Source: Neolewinella maritima (GTDB taxonomy: Bacteria > Bacteroidota > Bacteroidia > Chitinophagales > Saprospiraceae). Taken from it: 64,000 bases of DNA. A model generated the notes under the pieces. The model was not told the DNA's origin, did no database searches, and worked only from the letters and a program-made list of their open reading frames with translations. Where the stretch lies: assembly GCF_923081025.1 (NCBI RefSeq), contig NZ_CAKLPZ010000001.1:1240001-1304000 (forward strand), in the 5' to 3' direction. Positions 17,072-25,461 of the stretch are shown here, piece by piece. Position numbers and translations under genes: made by a program. Position 1 is the stretch's first letter; every line of letters starts with the position of its first letter.

Positions 17072-17221
17072 GTTTATTAAAATTTGGGTTGGCGAAAATT
17101 CGCTAGTCAGTTTGTTTTTTTTACGGTTCGTAATGCCATCACGGTACACCTGCTTTTACGGAGGTATGTTTGCTCATCTGCTTGTGTTTTGATCACCACC
17201 TACTTTTATTTCGTACCCGCT

Positions 17222-17884
17222 ATGCCTTACCTAAATCTCGATACCTGGCCCCGCCGCGCGCATTTCGACTTTTTCCGATCCTTCGACGAGCCCTTTTTCG
17301 GCCTCACCGTACGGGTAGACGCTACCGCGGCCTACCACCACTGTAAAGCAGGCGGCCACTCGTTCTTCCTGTACTACCTGCACCGCTGCCTGCAGGCCGT
17401 CAACGCAGTGGAAGCCTTTCGCTACCGCATCGAGGGGGAGCGCGTCCGAATCCACGACCAGATCCACGCTTCGGCGACCATCGAACGGGCGGATGGCACC
17501 TTCGACTTCAGCTACATCCCGTACGTGGCGGACTTCACCGATTTCGTCAAGGGAGCTAAGCTGGAGATCGACCGCATCCAGTCCACTACGGGGCTTAACG
17601 TAGGGGTAGCCGGCGCGGATGTCATTCACTTCAGCGCCGTACCGTGGCTGGACTTTACGAGCCTGAGCCACGCCCGCAACCTTACCCTCCCAGACAGTGC
17701 ACCCAAGATCAGCATCGGCAAGCTCACCGAGCGCGACGGACGGCTGGGCATGCCGGTCAGCATTCACGGCCACCACGCCCTGATGGACGGCCGCGAGGTG
17801 GGGGCCTTCGTCCGCCGGTTTGAAGCAGGTTTGGGCGGACGGAGCGCAGGTGCGAAGACTTTAGCAGGTAATTCTGTAACTTAG
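17222..17884 (+). CDS. Chloramphenicol acetyltransferase-like CoA-dependent acyltransferase
   Basis: The ATG at 17222 (MPYLNLDTWPRR) gives 220 residues, the usual length for type A CAT-like proteins. The catalytic motif HHxxxDG is present as HGHHALMDGREVGAF near the C-terminus. The PRRAHFDFFRSFDEPFFGLTV opening also matches the family. The enzymes are trimers that acetylate a hydroxyl with acetyl-CoA; chromosomal Bacteroidota members often act on unknown substrates rather than chloramphenicol, so resistance should not be assumed. The upstream open frame is not supported. It is followed by DUF2911 on the same strand. Confidence 0.88.
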   Translation: MPYLNLDTWPRRAHFDFFRSFDEPFFGLTVRVDATAAYHHCKAGGHSFFLYYLHRCLQAVNAVEAFRYRIEGERVRIHDQIHASATIERADGTFDFSYIPYVADFTDFVKGAKLEIDRIQSTTGLNVGVAGADVIHFSAVPWLDFTSLSHARNLTLPDSAPKISIGKLTERDGRLGMPVSIHGHHALMDGREVGAFVRRFEAGLGGRSAGAKTLAGNSVT

Positions 17885-17969
17885 GTAGCCCGATCATCCT
17901 TAGTACGTCAGGGCATCACTACTCGCTCCACTCATCCGCCGGTCACCTGCCGGCCTAATCTATCGACCT

Positions 17970-18539
17970 ATGCAACACCTCATCTGTCTGTTCCTCCTGC
18001 TAGCCTGCATCCAGCTAGGGGCCCAGGACTTTGCCGCCATCGACCAGAGCGTTATGGATGCCGCCTACTACCCGAGTCAGGCCCCCCTGCGCAGCTTCGC
18101 CAAAACGGAGGAGGAACGCCTGGCCAACGAGCCCAAGATCCGCGTACTCTACTCCCGCCCGCTCAAGAAAGAGCGCACCATCTTCGGCGATCTGCTGCAG
18201 TACGGCGAGCCCTGGCGCGTGGGGGCGAATGAGTCCACCGAAGTGCTTTTTATGCAGGACGTGAAGTTCGGCGAGCAGGTCGTACCCGCCGGCCGCTACA
18301 CGATGATCGTGATCCCCGGTGAGGACAGCTGGACCGTAAACCTCAATACCGAGCTGGACGGCTGGGGCAACTTCAGCTACGACCCGGAATGGGACCTGGC
18401 TTCCGTCACCGTACCCGTACAGACCAGCGACGAAGTCATCGAAGCGGTATCCATGGCCCTGTACGAGGCCAGTCCGGGCGTAGTGCACCTGAAGATGGGC
18501 TGGGATACAAGCTACGTGGAAGTGCCCATCACCCTGTAG
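17970..18539 (+). CDS. DUF2911 domain secreted protein
   Basis: This 189-residue protein has a signal peptide (MQHLICLFLLLACIQLGAQ) and the DUF2911 core: KIRVLYSRPLKKERTIFGDL, YGEPWRVGANESTEVLF and the VPAGRYTMIVIPGEDSWTV region. DUF2911 proteins are common in Bacteroidota, periplasmic or secreted, with no established function. A metalloprotease-like gene follows 12 bp downstream, suggesting co-transcription. Confidence 0.9.
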   Translation: MQHLICLFLLLACIQLGAQDFAAIDQSVMDAAYYPSQAPLRSFAKTEEERLANEPKIRVLYSRPLKKERTIFGDLLQYGEPWRVGANESTEVLFMQDVKFGEQVVPAGRYTMIVIPGEDSWTVNLNTELDGWGNFSYDPEWDLASVTVPVQTSDEVIEAVSMALYEASPGVVHLKMGWDTSYVEVPITL

Positions 18540-18551
18540 GCTAGTACTGAT

Positions 18552-19430
18552 TTGTACCTCCTTACGGTAAGTCGCTGCGTTCTTGCACTGCTCTCCCTGC
18601 TATTCATCGCACCGGCGGCCTCCGCCCAGGATGCGTACGTGATGACGGTGGACGACCTGCCGCGGCTGCCCACCGTGACCTTCGCCCTGGCCTTCCACTT
18701 TGTGGCGCTGGACGACGGGACCAACTTCGTGACCGACCCCCAAGACTCGTTGCTGCTAGCCCACGATGGACACGAGAAACTGCGGGCCGACGTACTGATG
18801 GGTTACCTGATCCGTGAGTTGAACGGCCGCTTCCGTACCGCCCTGCTGGATATGCCGGCCACCAAGGATACTAGGATTCGATTCGCCTACCTGAACGGGG
18901 CGGAGCAGCCCCTGTGCTCGGCCTACTTCTACGGGAGTCAGGACAGGATCGCCTACCGGGAGGATGCGCTCAATATCGTTTTCACCAGGTACCGGGGACA
19001 GCGTGCGCCGAGTGGCTCTACGCCCGGAGTGGGGAGCAACAGTGTGTACGTATATAACCAGCTACAAAACTACTTGCGCGGCAGTCACGACACCTGGACG
19101 GTGGCCCGCGTGATCGCCCACGAATTCGGCCATAGCCGGGGACTGGACCACACCTTCAAGTGCGATAACCCCTGCAACGGCGTAGACCTGGTGGCTACCG
19201 ACGAATGCTTCGGCAAGTGCACCACCAATAATAACGGAAGCACCACGGCGGGGGTCAACTGCTTCGGCGGTAGCGCGCGCAAACTGATCATGGCCTACGG
19301 TGCCCAGGTGCATCTGACGCCCTGCGAGACCGAGCTGCTGTGGAACTACCTGATTGAGCACCCGGCGGCGTACCAGACCTATAGCGGTCCGCTGCCGCTG
19401 CCCCGGCGGGTCGTACCGGCTCCCTACTAG
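18552..19430 (+). CDS. Secreted metzincin-like zinc metalloprotease
   Basis: The frame starts with TTG (MYLLTVSRCVLALL after initiation), which supplies a signal peptide ending at AASAQ. The next ATG would remove it, so TTG is preferred. The 292-residue precursor carries the metzincin zinc motif HEFGHSRGLDH (HExxHxxGxxH) in IAHEFGHSRGLDHTF. A cysteine-rich segment follows (CDNPC, CFGKC, NCFGG), and the Met-turn is probably KLIMAYG. The pattern resembles M43/M12-type peptidases of Bacteroidota. It ends with a proline-rich segment and overlaps the convergent OsmC gene by four bases. Substrate is unknown. Confidence 0.8.
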   Translation: MYLLTVSRCVLALLSLLFIAPAASAQDAYVMTVDDLPRLPTVTFALAFHFVALDDGTNFVTDPQDSLLLAHDGHEKLRADVLMGYLIRELNGRFRTALLDMPATKDTRIRFAYLNGAEQPLCSAYFYGSQDRIAYREDALNIVFTRYRGQRAPSGSTPGVGSNSVYVYNQLQNYLRGSHDTWTVARVIAHEFGHSRGLDHTFKCDNPCNGVDLVATDECFGKCTTNNNGSTTAGVNCFGGSARKLIMAYGAQVHLTPCETELLWNYLIEHPAAYQTYSGPLPLPRRVVPAPY

Positions 19431-19894
19431 CCTACCCGGACGGTGCCCGCGTGGTGGACCGGAAAGTTGACCGAGCGGGCGATGAAGCAGCGGCGGTTGG
19501 CCTGCGCGTGGAGAGCCTCGGCCTGTTCCACCATTCCGGCTTCAGTGACTACTACGGTGGGGTGGAGGGTGACGGAGGCGAACTGTCCGTCGCCGGAATC
19601 GGTCTCGGTCATCTCCCCCTCGGCGGCATCGGTGTAGGCGCGTACGATCACGCCCTTCGTGGCACAGAGGTGGAGGTACCACAGCATGTGGCAGGCGGCC
19701 AGGGACTGTACCAACAGATCTTCGGGACTGTAGCGGGACGGATCACCCCGAAAGGCTGGGTCCGATGAGCCGGGGATGGTGACCGTCTTGCCGGGGGCGG
19801 AGAGTTCGTAGTCGCGGCCGTAGGCGGTATAGGTGTGGGTGCCGGCGCCGTGGTTGCCGGTCCAGGTGAGGTGGGCGGTGTAGTGGTGGGTCAT
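19427..19894 (-). CDS. OsmC family peroxiredoxin-like protein
   Basis: This 155-residue cytosolic protein has the two redox cysteines of the OsmC/Ohr fold, in QSLAACHMLWYLHLC and in ANRRCFIARSVNF. The N-terminal TAHLTWTGNHGAGTHTY and the PGSSDPAFRGDPSRYSPEDL segment match the YhfA/OsmC subgroup common in Bacteroidota. Family members reduce organic hydroperoxides. The NIPSNAP gene lies immediately upstream on the same strand. Confidence 0.9.
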   Translation of the reverse strand: MTHHYTAHLTWTGNHGAGTHTYTAYGRDYELSAPGKTVTIPGSSDPAFRGDPSRYSPEDLLVQSLAACHMLWYLHLCATKGVIVRAYTDAAEGEMTETDSGDGQFASVTLHPTVVVTEAGMVEQAEALHAQANRRCFIARSVNFPVHHAGTVRVG

Positions 19895-19921
19895 ACTACA
19901 AAGCTATCGTGAAGCGATAGA

Positions 19922-20245
19922 TCAAGTTGCGTCTTCATTGGCACCAAATACCGGCCGCATGAACAACCGCTCGTAGCTCACGATGCAGCGGGTCTCGGTC
20001 GCATAGGCATAAGCAGCCTGACAGTCGGGATCGAGCATACTATCGCGGCGGTACACCTCGTAGTCGGCCAGCGAGGCAAAGCTGAAGGAGCAGGACGCGA
20101 TGGTATTAGCCCCTTCGTACGGCAGCAGGTAGCCGTGGTGGGTGCCACCGAAGCGCTCGACCAGCGGGATCCAGGTGCGGGCGTAATGCTCGAACTCAGC
20201 CAGTTGGTAGGGATCGATGATGTAGCGGACGTAGCAGGTGACCAT
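19922..20245 (-). CDS. NIPSNAP family protein
   Basis: The ATG at 20245 gives 107 residues, the standard length for a one-domain NIPSNAP ferredoxin-like fold protein. It reads VTCYVRYIIDPYQLAEFEHYAR at the start and RFGGTHHGYLLPYEGANTIA in the middle. Upstream in-frame sequence is a repeat-rich intergenic region and is not counted. Function is unknown in bacteria. It may be co-transcribed with the OsmC gene, 27 bp downstream. Confidence 0.88.
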   Translation of the reverse strand: MVTCYVRYIIDPYQLAEFEHYARTWIPLVERFGGTHHGYLLPYEGANTIASCSFSFASLADYEVYRRDSMLDPDCQAAYAYATETRCIVSYERLFMRPVFGANEDAT

Positions 20246-20352
20246 GGCGGTGGGTTTTGGGGTGGGGGAGTGGTGGACAAGGTAGTGGTCCGCTAGTGGC
20301 TGCGGGTGAGCACGCGCGCTGGGTAGGGTAGCCGCACGAATGTTGGTGACCC

Positions 20353-20451
20353 GCGGGGGCCGCAGCTGCAAGGTGCGAGCCGGAGCGGGGTCGATGCGTG
20401 GCCCTGCCGATTCGTGTTTGGGAAAAACCCTGCACCCGCGTGCCCCGCCCG
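20353..20451. repeat. Two degenerate, oppositely oriented copies of the GC-rich element
   Basis: Between NIPSNAP and dctM, 20353-20369 reads GCGGGGGCCGCAGCTGC and 20432-20451 reads TGCACCCGCGTGCCCCGCCC. Both resemble the 18-bp element but with changes, and they face each other. A small palindrome GGGAAAAACCC lies next to the second copy. The rest of the 225-bp intergenic region (20246-20470) holds no gene. Confidence 0.4.
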
Positions 20452-20470
20452 ACAGCACCTCCGGTTGCCC

Positions 20471-21745
20471 TCAATCCATAAACAGGCGCGGCAGCCAGAG
20501 CGAGAGATCGGGGATGAGCGTGACCAGCGCCAGCACCAGCAGACTCACTAGCAGGAACGGAAAGCCCGCCCGGCTGACCGCACCGATCGACACCTTGCCG
20601 ATGCCGGCGGCTACGAACAGACACACCCCCAGCGGCGGCGTAGTGAGGCCGATCATCAGGTTCAGTAGGGCGATGACGGCAAAGTGGATGGGGTCGATGC
20701 TGACGGCTAGGGCCACCTGCAGGAGGATGGGAAAGAGGATGAGCAGGGCCGCGATGGTCTCCATGAAGGTGCCGACGAAGATGAGCAGCAGGTTGATGAG
20801 GAGCAGCACCACGTAGGGGTTGCTGGAAAAGCCGAGGATCTGGCCGGACACGAGCTGTGGCAGCTGCTCCGTGATGAGAATGTAGCCGAACAGGTTGGCA
20901 AAGCCGATGAGGACCATCAGGGCGGCGGAGGTCTTCATGGAGTCGAGGAAGACCACCATGGCGCGCCGCAGACTCAGCTTGCGGTACACGAATACGCCGA
21001 TGATTAGGGCGTAGAGCACCGCGATGATGGACGCTTCCGTGGGGGTGAAGAGTCCGCCGATGATGCCGTAGAGGATGATCACCGTCATGAGCAGCGACCA
21101 GAAGGTGTCCACGAAGCTGCGGCCGATCTGCCGTAGGTTGCTGCGTTCGAGCTTGGGGTAGTTGCGCTTGCGGGAGATGTAGTAGGTGACGCCCATGAGG
21201 CTGAGGCCGAGCAAGAGTCCCGGCAGAGCTCCGGCCAGGAAGAGCTTGCCGACCGACAGACCGGTCAGCGTAGCCGCGATGATCATCGATACGCTGGGCG
21301 GAATGATGGGGCCCACCGTCGAGGAGGCCGCCGTGACCGCACAGGCGAAGTCGGCGTCGTAACCCTCCCGCTTCATGGCCGGGATCATCACCGAGCCGAT
21401 GCTGGCCGTATCCGAGATCGCCGTACCCGAGATGCCGGCAAAGAGCATGGAAGCCGCTACGTTGGCCAGGGCGAGTCCGCCGCGCACGTGCCCCACCAAG
21501 TGGTTACAGAAGGTGATGATGTGCTGCGTGAGCCCCCCGTGGTTCATCAGGTTGCCGGCCAGGATGAAGCCGGGGATGCTCAGGAGGACAAACACGTCAA
21601 TACCCGAATACATCTTCATCGGTATTACGATCAGCGGCGTACCCTCCACCAGCAGGTAGGCCAGGCACGACAGCCCCAGACAAAAGGCGATTGGAAAGCG
21701 CAGCAGGATACAGACCGTGAAGGTGCCGAGCAGAAGCAGAATCAT
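20471..21745 (-). CDS. dctM: TRAP transporter large permease, DctM
   Basis: This 424-residue, roughly twelve-helix inner-membrane protein is the ion-coupled transport subunit of a tripartite TRAP transporter. Family segments are PGFILAGNLMNHGGLTQHI, ASMLFAGISGTAISDTASIG and VTAASSTVGPIIPPSVSMII, with TPTEASIIAVLYALIIG in the second half. Its ATG overlaps the dctQ stop by four bases. The substrate of the system is not predictable from this subunit. Confidence 0.95.
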   Translation of the reverse strand: MILLLLGTFTVCILLRFPIAFCLGLSCLAYLLVEGTPLIVIPMKMYSGIDVFVLLSIPGFILAGNLMNHGGLTQHIITFCNHLVGHVRGGLALANVAASMLFAGISGTAISDTASIGSVMIPAMKREGYDADFACAVTAASSTVGPIIPPSVSMIIAATLTGLSVGKLFLAGALPGLLLGLSLMGVTYYISRKRNYPKLERSNLRQIGRSFVDTFWSLLMTVIILYGIIGGLFTPTEASIIAVLYALIIGVFVYRKLSLRRAMVVFLDSMKTSAALMVLIGFANLFGYILITEQLPQLVSGQILGFSSNPYVVLLLINLLLIFVGTFMETIAALLILFPILLQVALAVSIDPIHFAVIALLNLMIGLTTPPLGVCLFVAAGIGKVSIGAVSRAGFPFLLVSLLVLALVTLIPDLSLWLPRLFMD

Positions 21746-22215
21746 CGACGGGGTGTTTTGGTAGCGTGCCGCCGTAGCCGGTCCACGGCGTACACCAGCA
21801 GCGACGCCCCCAGGATCACCATACCCGCAAAGGGAATAGCCATGGGGAACTTCAGACTGGGCGAGCGCTCCGCCCAGCCCAGCACGGTCAGCTGTACGGC
21901 GTAGTAGAGGAACAGGGCGAATAGCACTACCGTCAGTAAGTCGATCAGAAAGGCTACCCGCCGCTGCCAGCCCGCGCTCATGCGCTGATACAGAAAGTCG
22001 AAGTGGACGTATTCACCACTGCGCAGCGCCAGTCCCGCCGAGCAGCCGATGGCGATGATGAAGCACAGCCGGGCGGCCTCCTCGGTCCACGACGGCGCGG
22101 TTTCCAGAAACAGCCGCGCGAAGATCTGCAGCAGCACGCAGGCTATGAATCCCAGGGTGCTGCCCAGGGTGCCCCACTTCATGGCCGTACCCACCACGCG
22201 GACGAAGCGCCTCAC
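21742..22215 (-). CDS. dctQ: TRAP transporter small permease, DctQ
   Basis: This 157-residue, four-helix inner-membrane protein includes FLETAPSWTEEAARLCFIIA and GCSAGLALRSGEYVHFDFL, typical of DctQ. It forms the membrane complex with DctM. Four-base overlaps with dctP upstream and dctM downstream show a translationally coupled operon. Confidence 0.93.
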   Translation of the reverse strand: MRRFVRVVGTAMKWGTLGSTLGFIACVLLQIFARLFLETAPSWTEEAARLCFIIAIGCSAGLALRSGEYVHFDFLYQRMSAGWQRRVAFLIDLLTVVLFALFLYYAVQLTVLGWAERSPSLKFPMAIPFAGMVILGASLLVYAVDRLRRHATKTPRR

Positions 22216-23204
22216 TGTACCGGATCCTTGAGCGAGCGGTACACCTCCTGCATGGCGGGGCTCAGTGTGTTATAGATCGCATCCCCGTGTTTGCGCACGA
22301 AGGCCGGCCGGTCCACCTCGATGAACTCCATGCCCTTGGCCTCCAGGTCTGCGCGGATCATCGCCTCGTTCTCCAGGAACAGCTTACGCTCGTAGACCTG
22401 CATTTCGCGGGCACAGTCCAGAAAGATCGCCTGAAGGTCGGCCGGGAAGCGCTGAAACTGGGCCTCGCCGATCACGGGGTAGGTCCAGCCGAAGACGTGG
22501 CTGGTCAGGTTCACGTAGTCCTGCACCTCATACATGGCGGCCATGCGGGTCAGCGGCAGGGGGTTTTCCTGGGCGTTGATCACGCCCTGCTGCAGGGAGG
22601 TGAACAGCTCGGAGAAGGCCATCGGCGTCGCCTTGGCCCCCAGCGCCTCCCAGGTGGTGACGAAGGCCGGGATACTGGGGATGCGGACGATGAGCCCCTG
22701 CAGGTCGTCCGGGTGGCGGATCGGGCGGTTCGACGTCAGGTGCCGTGCCCCGGCCTGGAAGTAGGCCACGGGCCGCAGTCCGGTCTTGGTGACCATCTCC
22801 GCGCGGATGCGTGCACCGACGGGGCCGGCCAGCATCGTGTCCACCTCCTCCATTGAGTCGTTCAGGAAGGGCATCTCGCAGAAGGTCATGATCTCGGTCC
22901 AGTTGCTCAGCAGCGCGCTGGTGGTGGTCATATCGATCACCCCGGACTGGATCATCCGGATCGCCTCGATCTCCTTGGCCAGCTGCTCGGAGGGGTAGGT
23001 CTGCAGCACGATGCGCCCGTCGGACCGCTCCTCCAGCAGCTCCCCGAAGTAGGCAAAGGCCCGAAACCAGGTATGGTCCTCGGCTACGAGCAGACTGGCG
23101 CGCAGCAGAAACTCCGGCTCGTCGGCCTCGGTAGCGGACGGATTACAGCTCCAGCTACCCAGCAGGGTGAGGCAGAACAGGAGGACGGCGGCTGGTCGTG
23201 GCAT
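22212..23204 (-). CDS. dctP: TRAP transporter substrate-binding protein, DctP (lipoprotein form)
   Basis: This 330-residue DctP-type binding protein has the ligand core EQLAKEIEAIRMIQSGVIDM, the FQAGARHLTSNRPIRHPDDLQG region, and the family signature AFSELFTSLQQGVINAQENP. The N-terminus has a lipobox (LTLLGSWSC, Cys20), so the protein is probably membrane-anchored rather than freely periplasmic. The arginine in PDDLQGLIVRIP fits the carboxylate-binding site, so the ligand is probably an organic acid (inference). An intact 18-bp GC-rich element lies 34 bp upstream. A decayed copy of its 5' end lies at 24708-24897. Confidence 0.93.
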   Translation of the reverse strand: MPRPAAVLLFCLTLLGSWSCNPSATEADEPEFLLRASLLVAEDHTWFRAFAYFGELLEERSDGRIVLQTYPSEQLAKEIEAIRMIQSGVIDMTTTSALLSNWTEIMTFCEMPFLNDSMEEVDTMLAGPVGARIRAEMVTKTGLRPVAYFQAGARHLTSNRPIRHPDDLQGLIVRIPSIPAFVTTWEALGAKATPMAFSELFTSLQQGVINAQENPLPLTRMAAMYEVQDYVNLTSHVFGWTYPVIGEAQFQRFPADLQAIFLDCAREMQVYERKLFLENEAMIRADLEAKGMEFIEVDRPAFVRKHGDAIYNTLSPAMQEVYRSLKDPVQ

Positions 23205-23238
23205 GGGGGGGTGAAGCTAGGGGTTTGCTGGGAGATGC

Positions 23239-23256
23239 GGGCGGGGCCGCGGGTGC
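23239..23256 (-). repeat. GC-rich 18-bp intergenic element, copy B
   Basis: The plus strand reads GGGCGGGGCCGCGGGTGC. On the minus strand the element points to dctP and ends 34 bp before its ATG. Confidence 0.75.
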
Positions 23257-23318
23257 TGTGCGGATAATCTATTGGGACCTCTAAAGGACTAACGGCAGGA
23301 AATCTTAATGCGCAATGG

Positions 23319-24620
23319 ATGGACCGGCAGGACGTCCTAGTGAGTATATCCGAACGTAAACCGATTCCATTGAACTTGAAACTTACCTATCCGCTCGCTC
23401 TTCTGCTGAGTATTCTATTTTTTTATGGCTGCACCAAGGAGGCTGTCGATGCGCCGGAAGCGCAGCCCGTACGCACCTACGAGCGGATTGCCGGCTTTGT
23501 ACAGAAGGGTCCGTTCTTGAACGGTACGTCCATTCAGCTGGCGGAACTGACCACGTCCCTCGCACCGACGGGTAGCTCGTTCACAGCGCAAATTGCGGAC
23601 AATACGGGATCATTCGCGCTACGCAATGTGCAACTGGGTTCACCCTACGTGCAGTTGCGCGCCGATGGATTTTACTACAACGAGGTCACTGACGAAAGCT
23701 CCTCGGCGCAATTGACCTTGTACGCGCTCTCTGACATTACCCAGCATGATGCCCTAAATGTCAACCTACTTTCCCACTTAGAAAAAGCGCGGGTGGAATA
23801 CCTGCTGGATGAGGGAACATCCTTTAGCGCAGCCAAGGCGCAGGCACAGCGGGAGATCTTTGCCATTTTTGGTATCGAGCAGGAGGATGCGCAGTCCAGC
23901 GAGCTACTGGATATCTCGCTGGCCGGTACCGACAACGCCAAACTACTGGCCATATCCGTCATCCTACAGGGGTACCTGGACGTAGCGGACTTCTCCGAAC
24001 TGCTGGCCAATATCAGTACGGACATCCGCGAAGATGGAACCTTGGAAAGCAGCGCCCTAGGGTCACAACTCATCAATAATGCCACCCTGCTACGGCCAGC
24101 CGTTATCCGGGAGCAACTGGAAGCGCGGTATGCGCAATTAGGTCAAAACGCGGCCATTCCGGATTTCGAGATCTACGTCGCCTCGTTCATAGAAACCACC
24201 GCCTACGAGCAGACCAATGCCATTCGGTATGCCGAGCAGGGCGCCTACGGGCCGAACCTGCTGGACACCAACCTAGTGACATATACCCAGGGTCATTATT
24301 CCCTCCACGCCGATCTGCCTGCATCTACGCAGCTGCGCGTAAAGATCGCCGGGTCGAATTGGGCATTTGGTCTTCCATCCAGCGATAGCGGCTGGGACTA
24401 TACAGACCGCGAAGAGTCGGACACCTCCCGGGTATTCACCACCAACCGGACCGGTGCCGTGGATCTAATTATCGACCTTCATATCGAACCCAGACATCCT
24501 GATTACCAGAATCCCGATGCACCCCTCCCGCCGCGCCACATATACACCCGCATGCAGGTGTATGAGAACAACGCGCTAGAGCCGATCTGGGAAAAGACGT
24601 TTGTGGTGACGTATAGATAG
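23319..24620 (+). CDS. Predicted lipoprotein with beta-sandwich-like N-terminal domain, unknown function
   Basis: This 433-residue protein has a long basic start, then a signal (LALLLSILFFYGC) with lipobox Cys38. A TTG codon nearer the hydrophobic segment is an alternative start. Residues about 57-150 (IAGFVQKGPFLNGTSIQLAEL, TGSFALRNVQLGSPYVQLRA, DGFYYNEVT) and DALNVNLLSHLEKARVEYLL resemble an uncharacterised family I recall from Fibrobacter and Bacteroidota lipoproteins. The C-terminal half has no recognised domain. It lies between the live and the decayed dctP copies, and is divergent from dctP. Surface location is inferred. Confidence 0.75.
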   Translation: MDRQDVLVSISERKPIPLNLKLTYPLALLLSILFFYGCTKEAVDAPEAQPVRTYERIAGFVQKGPFLNGTSIQLAELTTSLAPTGSSFTAQIADNTGSFALRNVQLGSPYVQLRADGFYYNEVTDESSSAQLTLYALSDITQHDALNVNLLSHLEKARVEYLLDEGTSFSAAKAQAQREIFAIFGIEQEDAQSSELLDISLAGTDNAKLLAISVILQGYLDVADFSELLANISTDIREDGTLESSALGSQLINNATLLRPAVIREQLEARYAQLGQNAAIPDFEIYVASFIETTAYEQTNAIRYAEQGAYGPNLLDTNLVTYTQGHYSLHADLPASTQLRVKIAGSNWAFGLPSSDSGWDYTDREESDTSRVFTTNRTGAVDLIIDLHIEPRHPDYQNPDAPLPPRHIYTRMQVYENNALEPIWEKTFVVTYR

Positions 24621-24707
24621 GGTACTGCATAAGGTACGGGCGATGGAGCTAGTACACGTGTAGACGGCACCGTTGCTGTCAGCTAGTTAAGAATGCCCTT
24701 TGTCCGC

Positions 24708-24897
24708 GTCCGCCGGACCGCTCCTCCAGCAACTCCCCGAAGTGGGTGAAGGCCCGAAAGCAGGTGTGGTCTTCGGCTACGGGCAGACTGGCGCGTAGGA
24801 GGAACTCCGGCTCGTTGGCCTCGGTAGCGGACGTGCTACAGCTCCAGCTACCCAGTAGGGTGAGGCAGAGAGGTAGGGCAGCGGCTGTTCATGGCAT
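24708..24897 (-). pseudogene. Decayed duplicate of the dctP 5' end
   Basis: About 190 bp align without gaps, by eye, to the first 60-odd codons of dctP (23204 downward), in the same orientation and including the sequence around the ATG. The third codon is changed from CGA to the stop TGA, and there are many substitutions, but the frame of the rest can still be followed (SWSC, ATEANEPEFLLRASL, EDHTCFRAF, FGELLEERS). The similarity ends at about 24708. It is a relic of a tandem duplication or of a second TRAP operon. Confidence 0.8.
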
Positions 24898-24918
24898 GGG
24901 GGTATTCCTCTCCCCCGG

Positions 24919-24939
24919 CCCCTCTCCAGGGGAGAGGGG
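24919..24939. repeat. Perfect CCCCTCTCC/GGAGAGGGG hairpin
   Basis: Nine-base arms separated by AGG lie within a run of C-rich then G-rich sequence. Similar pyrimidine/purine hairpins occur between genes in many bacteria. No T-run follows on either strand, so a terminator role is unproven. Confidence 0.5.
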
Positions 24940-24990
24940 GGACGTCTCTGGTCCTGTTGAAAAGTCGCAATCATTTAGCTAATAGCCCTG

Positions 24991-25137
24991 CTAGATTTCC
25001 CCTCCGGCCCAGTACCATAAGCGTCCGGCAACTTCGCCTAGTCCGTGGACGAAGAAGAAACAGAGGGAGAACATTAGCGTTAGAAGTAGGATAAGTACTA
25101 CTGACTTTTTGGAGCTGGTGGTTTGGGAATGGCGCAT
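24991..25137 (-). CDS. Small membrane protein, 48 aa
   Basis: A short frame from the ATG at 25137 to a TAG encodes 48 residues: a polar, basic start (MRHSQTTSSKK), one hydrophobic helix (SVVLILLLTLMFSLCFFFV) and the tail HGLGEVAGRLWYWAGGEI. Base composition is like the host rather than the AT-rich island that starts just beyond it. It may be the last intact host gene before the island. No family is recognised. Confidence 0.45.
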   Translation of the reverse strand: MRHSQTTSSKKSVVLILLLTLMFSLCFFFVHGLGEVAGRLWYWAGGEI

Positions 25138-25461
25138 ATAGTAGGGCTAGATGATTCTATCGGTTGTGCCGTTAACTAGTGCTTATATGTGTGGCAAGCC
25201 TTACACAAGTAGCCGTTCTTGCCTAAATTAAAATAGCCAAAAAATCGCCAAATATTATTAATTCGAAATCGACTATTTCTAGGTCGCCAGTATGTCAGGA
25301 CTGGTTAGTACGATCGGAATGGTATAGTGCTTGTTCAGTATTATGATAACCATAAAGCAATATAGTAAACGCCACTATAATGGAAGACAAAGTCGATGGG
25401 CTGTTAGTACTAATATGAAGGCTATTTATTGTCACTCTCGATTAAGAAATTATGGCTATTT
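25138..25461. other. AT-rich non-coding stretch at the left edge of the island
   Basis: No credible gene was seen. The base composition changes from GC-rich to AT-rich at about 25.19 kb. The sequence TAGATGATTCT (25148-25158) is repeated with one change as TAGATAATTCT at 29747-29757, at the other island edge. Confidence 0.5.

Noticed and set aside
17222-17884. Chloramphenicol resistance gene
   Set aside because: The HHxxxDG motif shows only the CAT-like fold. Chromosomal relatives in Bacteroidota often act on other substrates, so resistance is not claimed.
20246-20458. N-terminal extension of the NIPSNAP protein
   Set aside because: The extra 71 residues come from a repeat-rich intergenic region and are arginine/proline-rich, unlike the family. 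The ATG at 20245 gives the normal length.
24919-24939. Terminator of the lipoprotein gene at 23319-24620
   Set aside because: The hairpin is about 300 bp past the stop codon and has no T-run, so it is listed only as a repeat.
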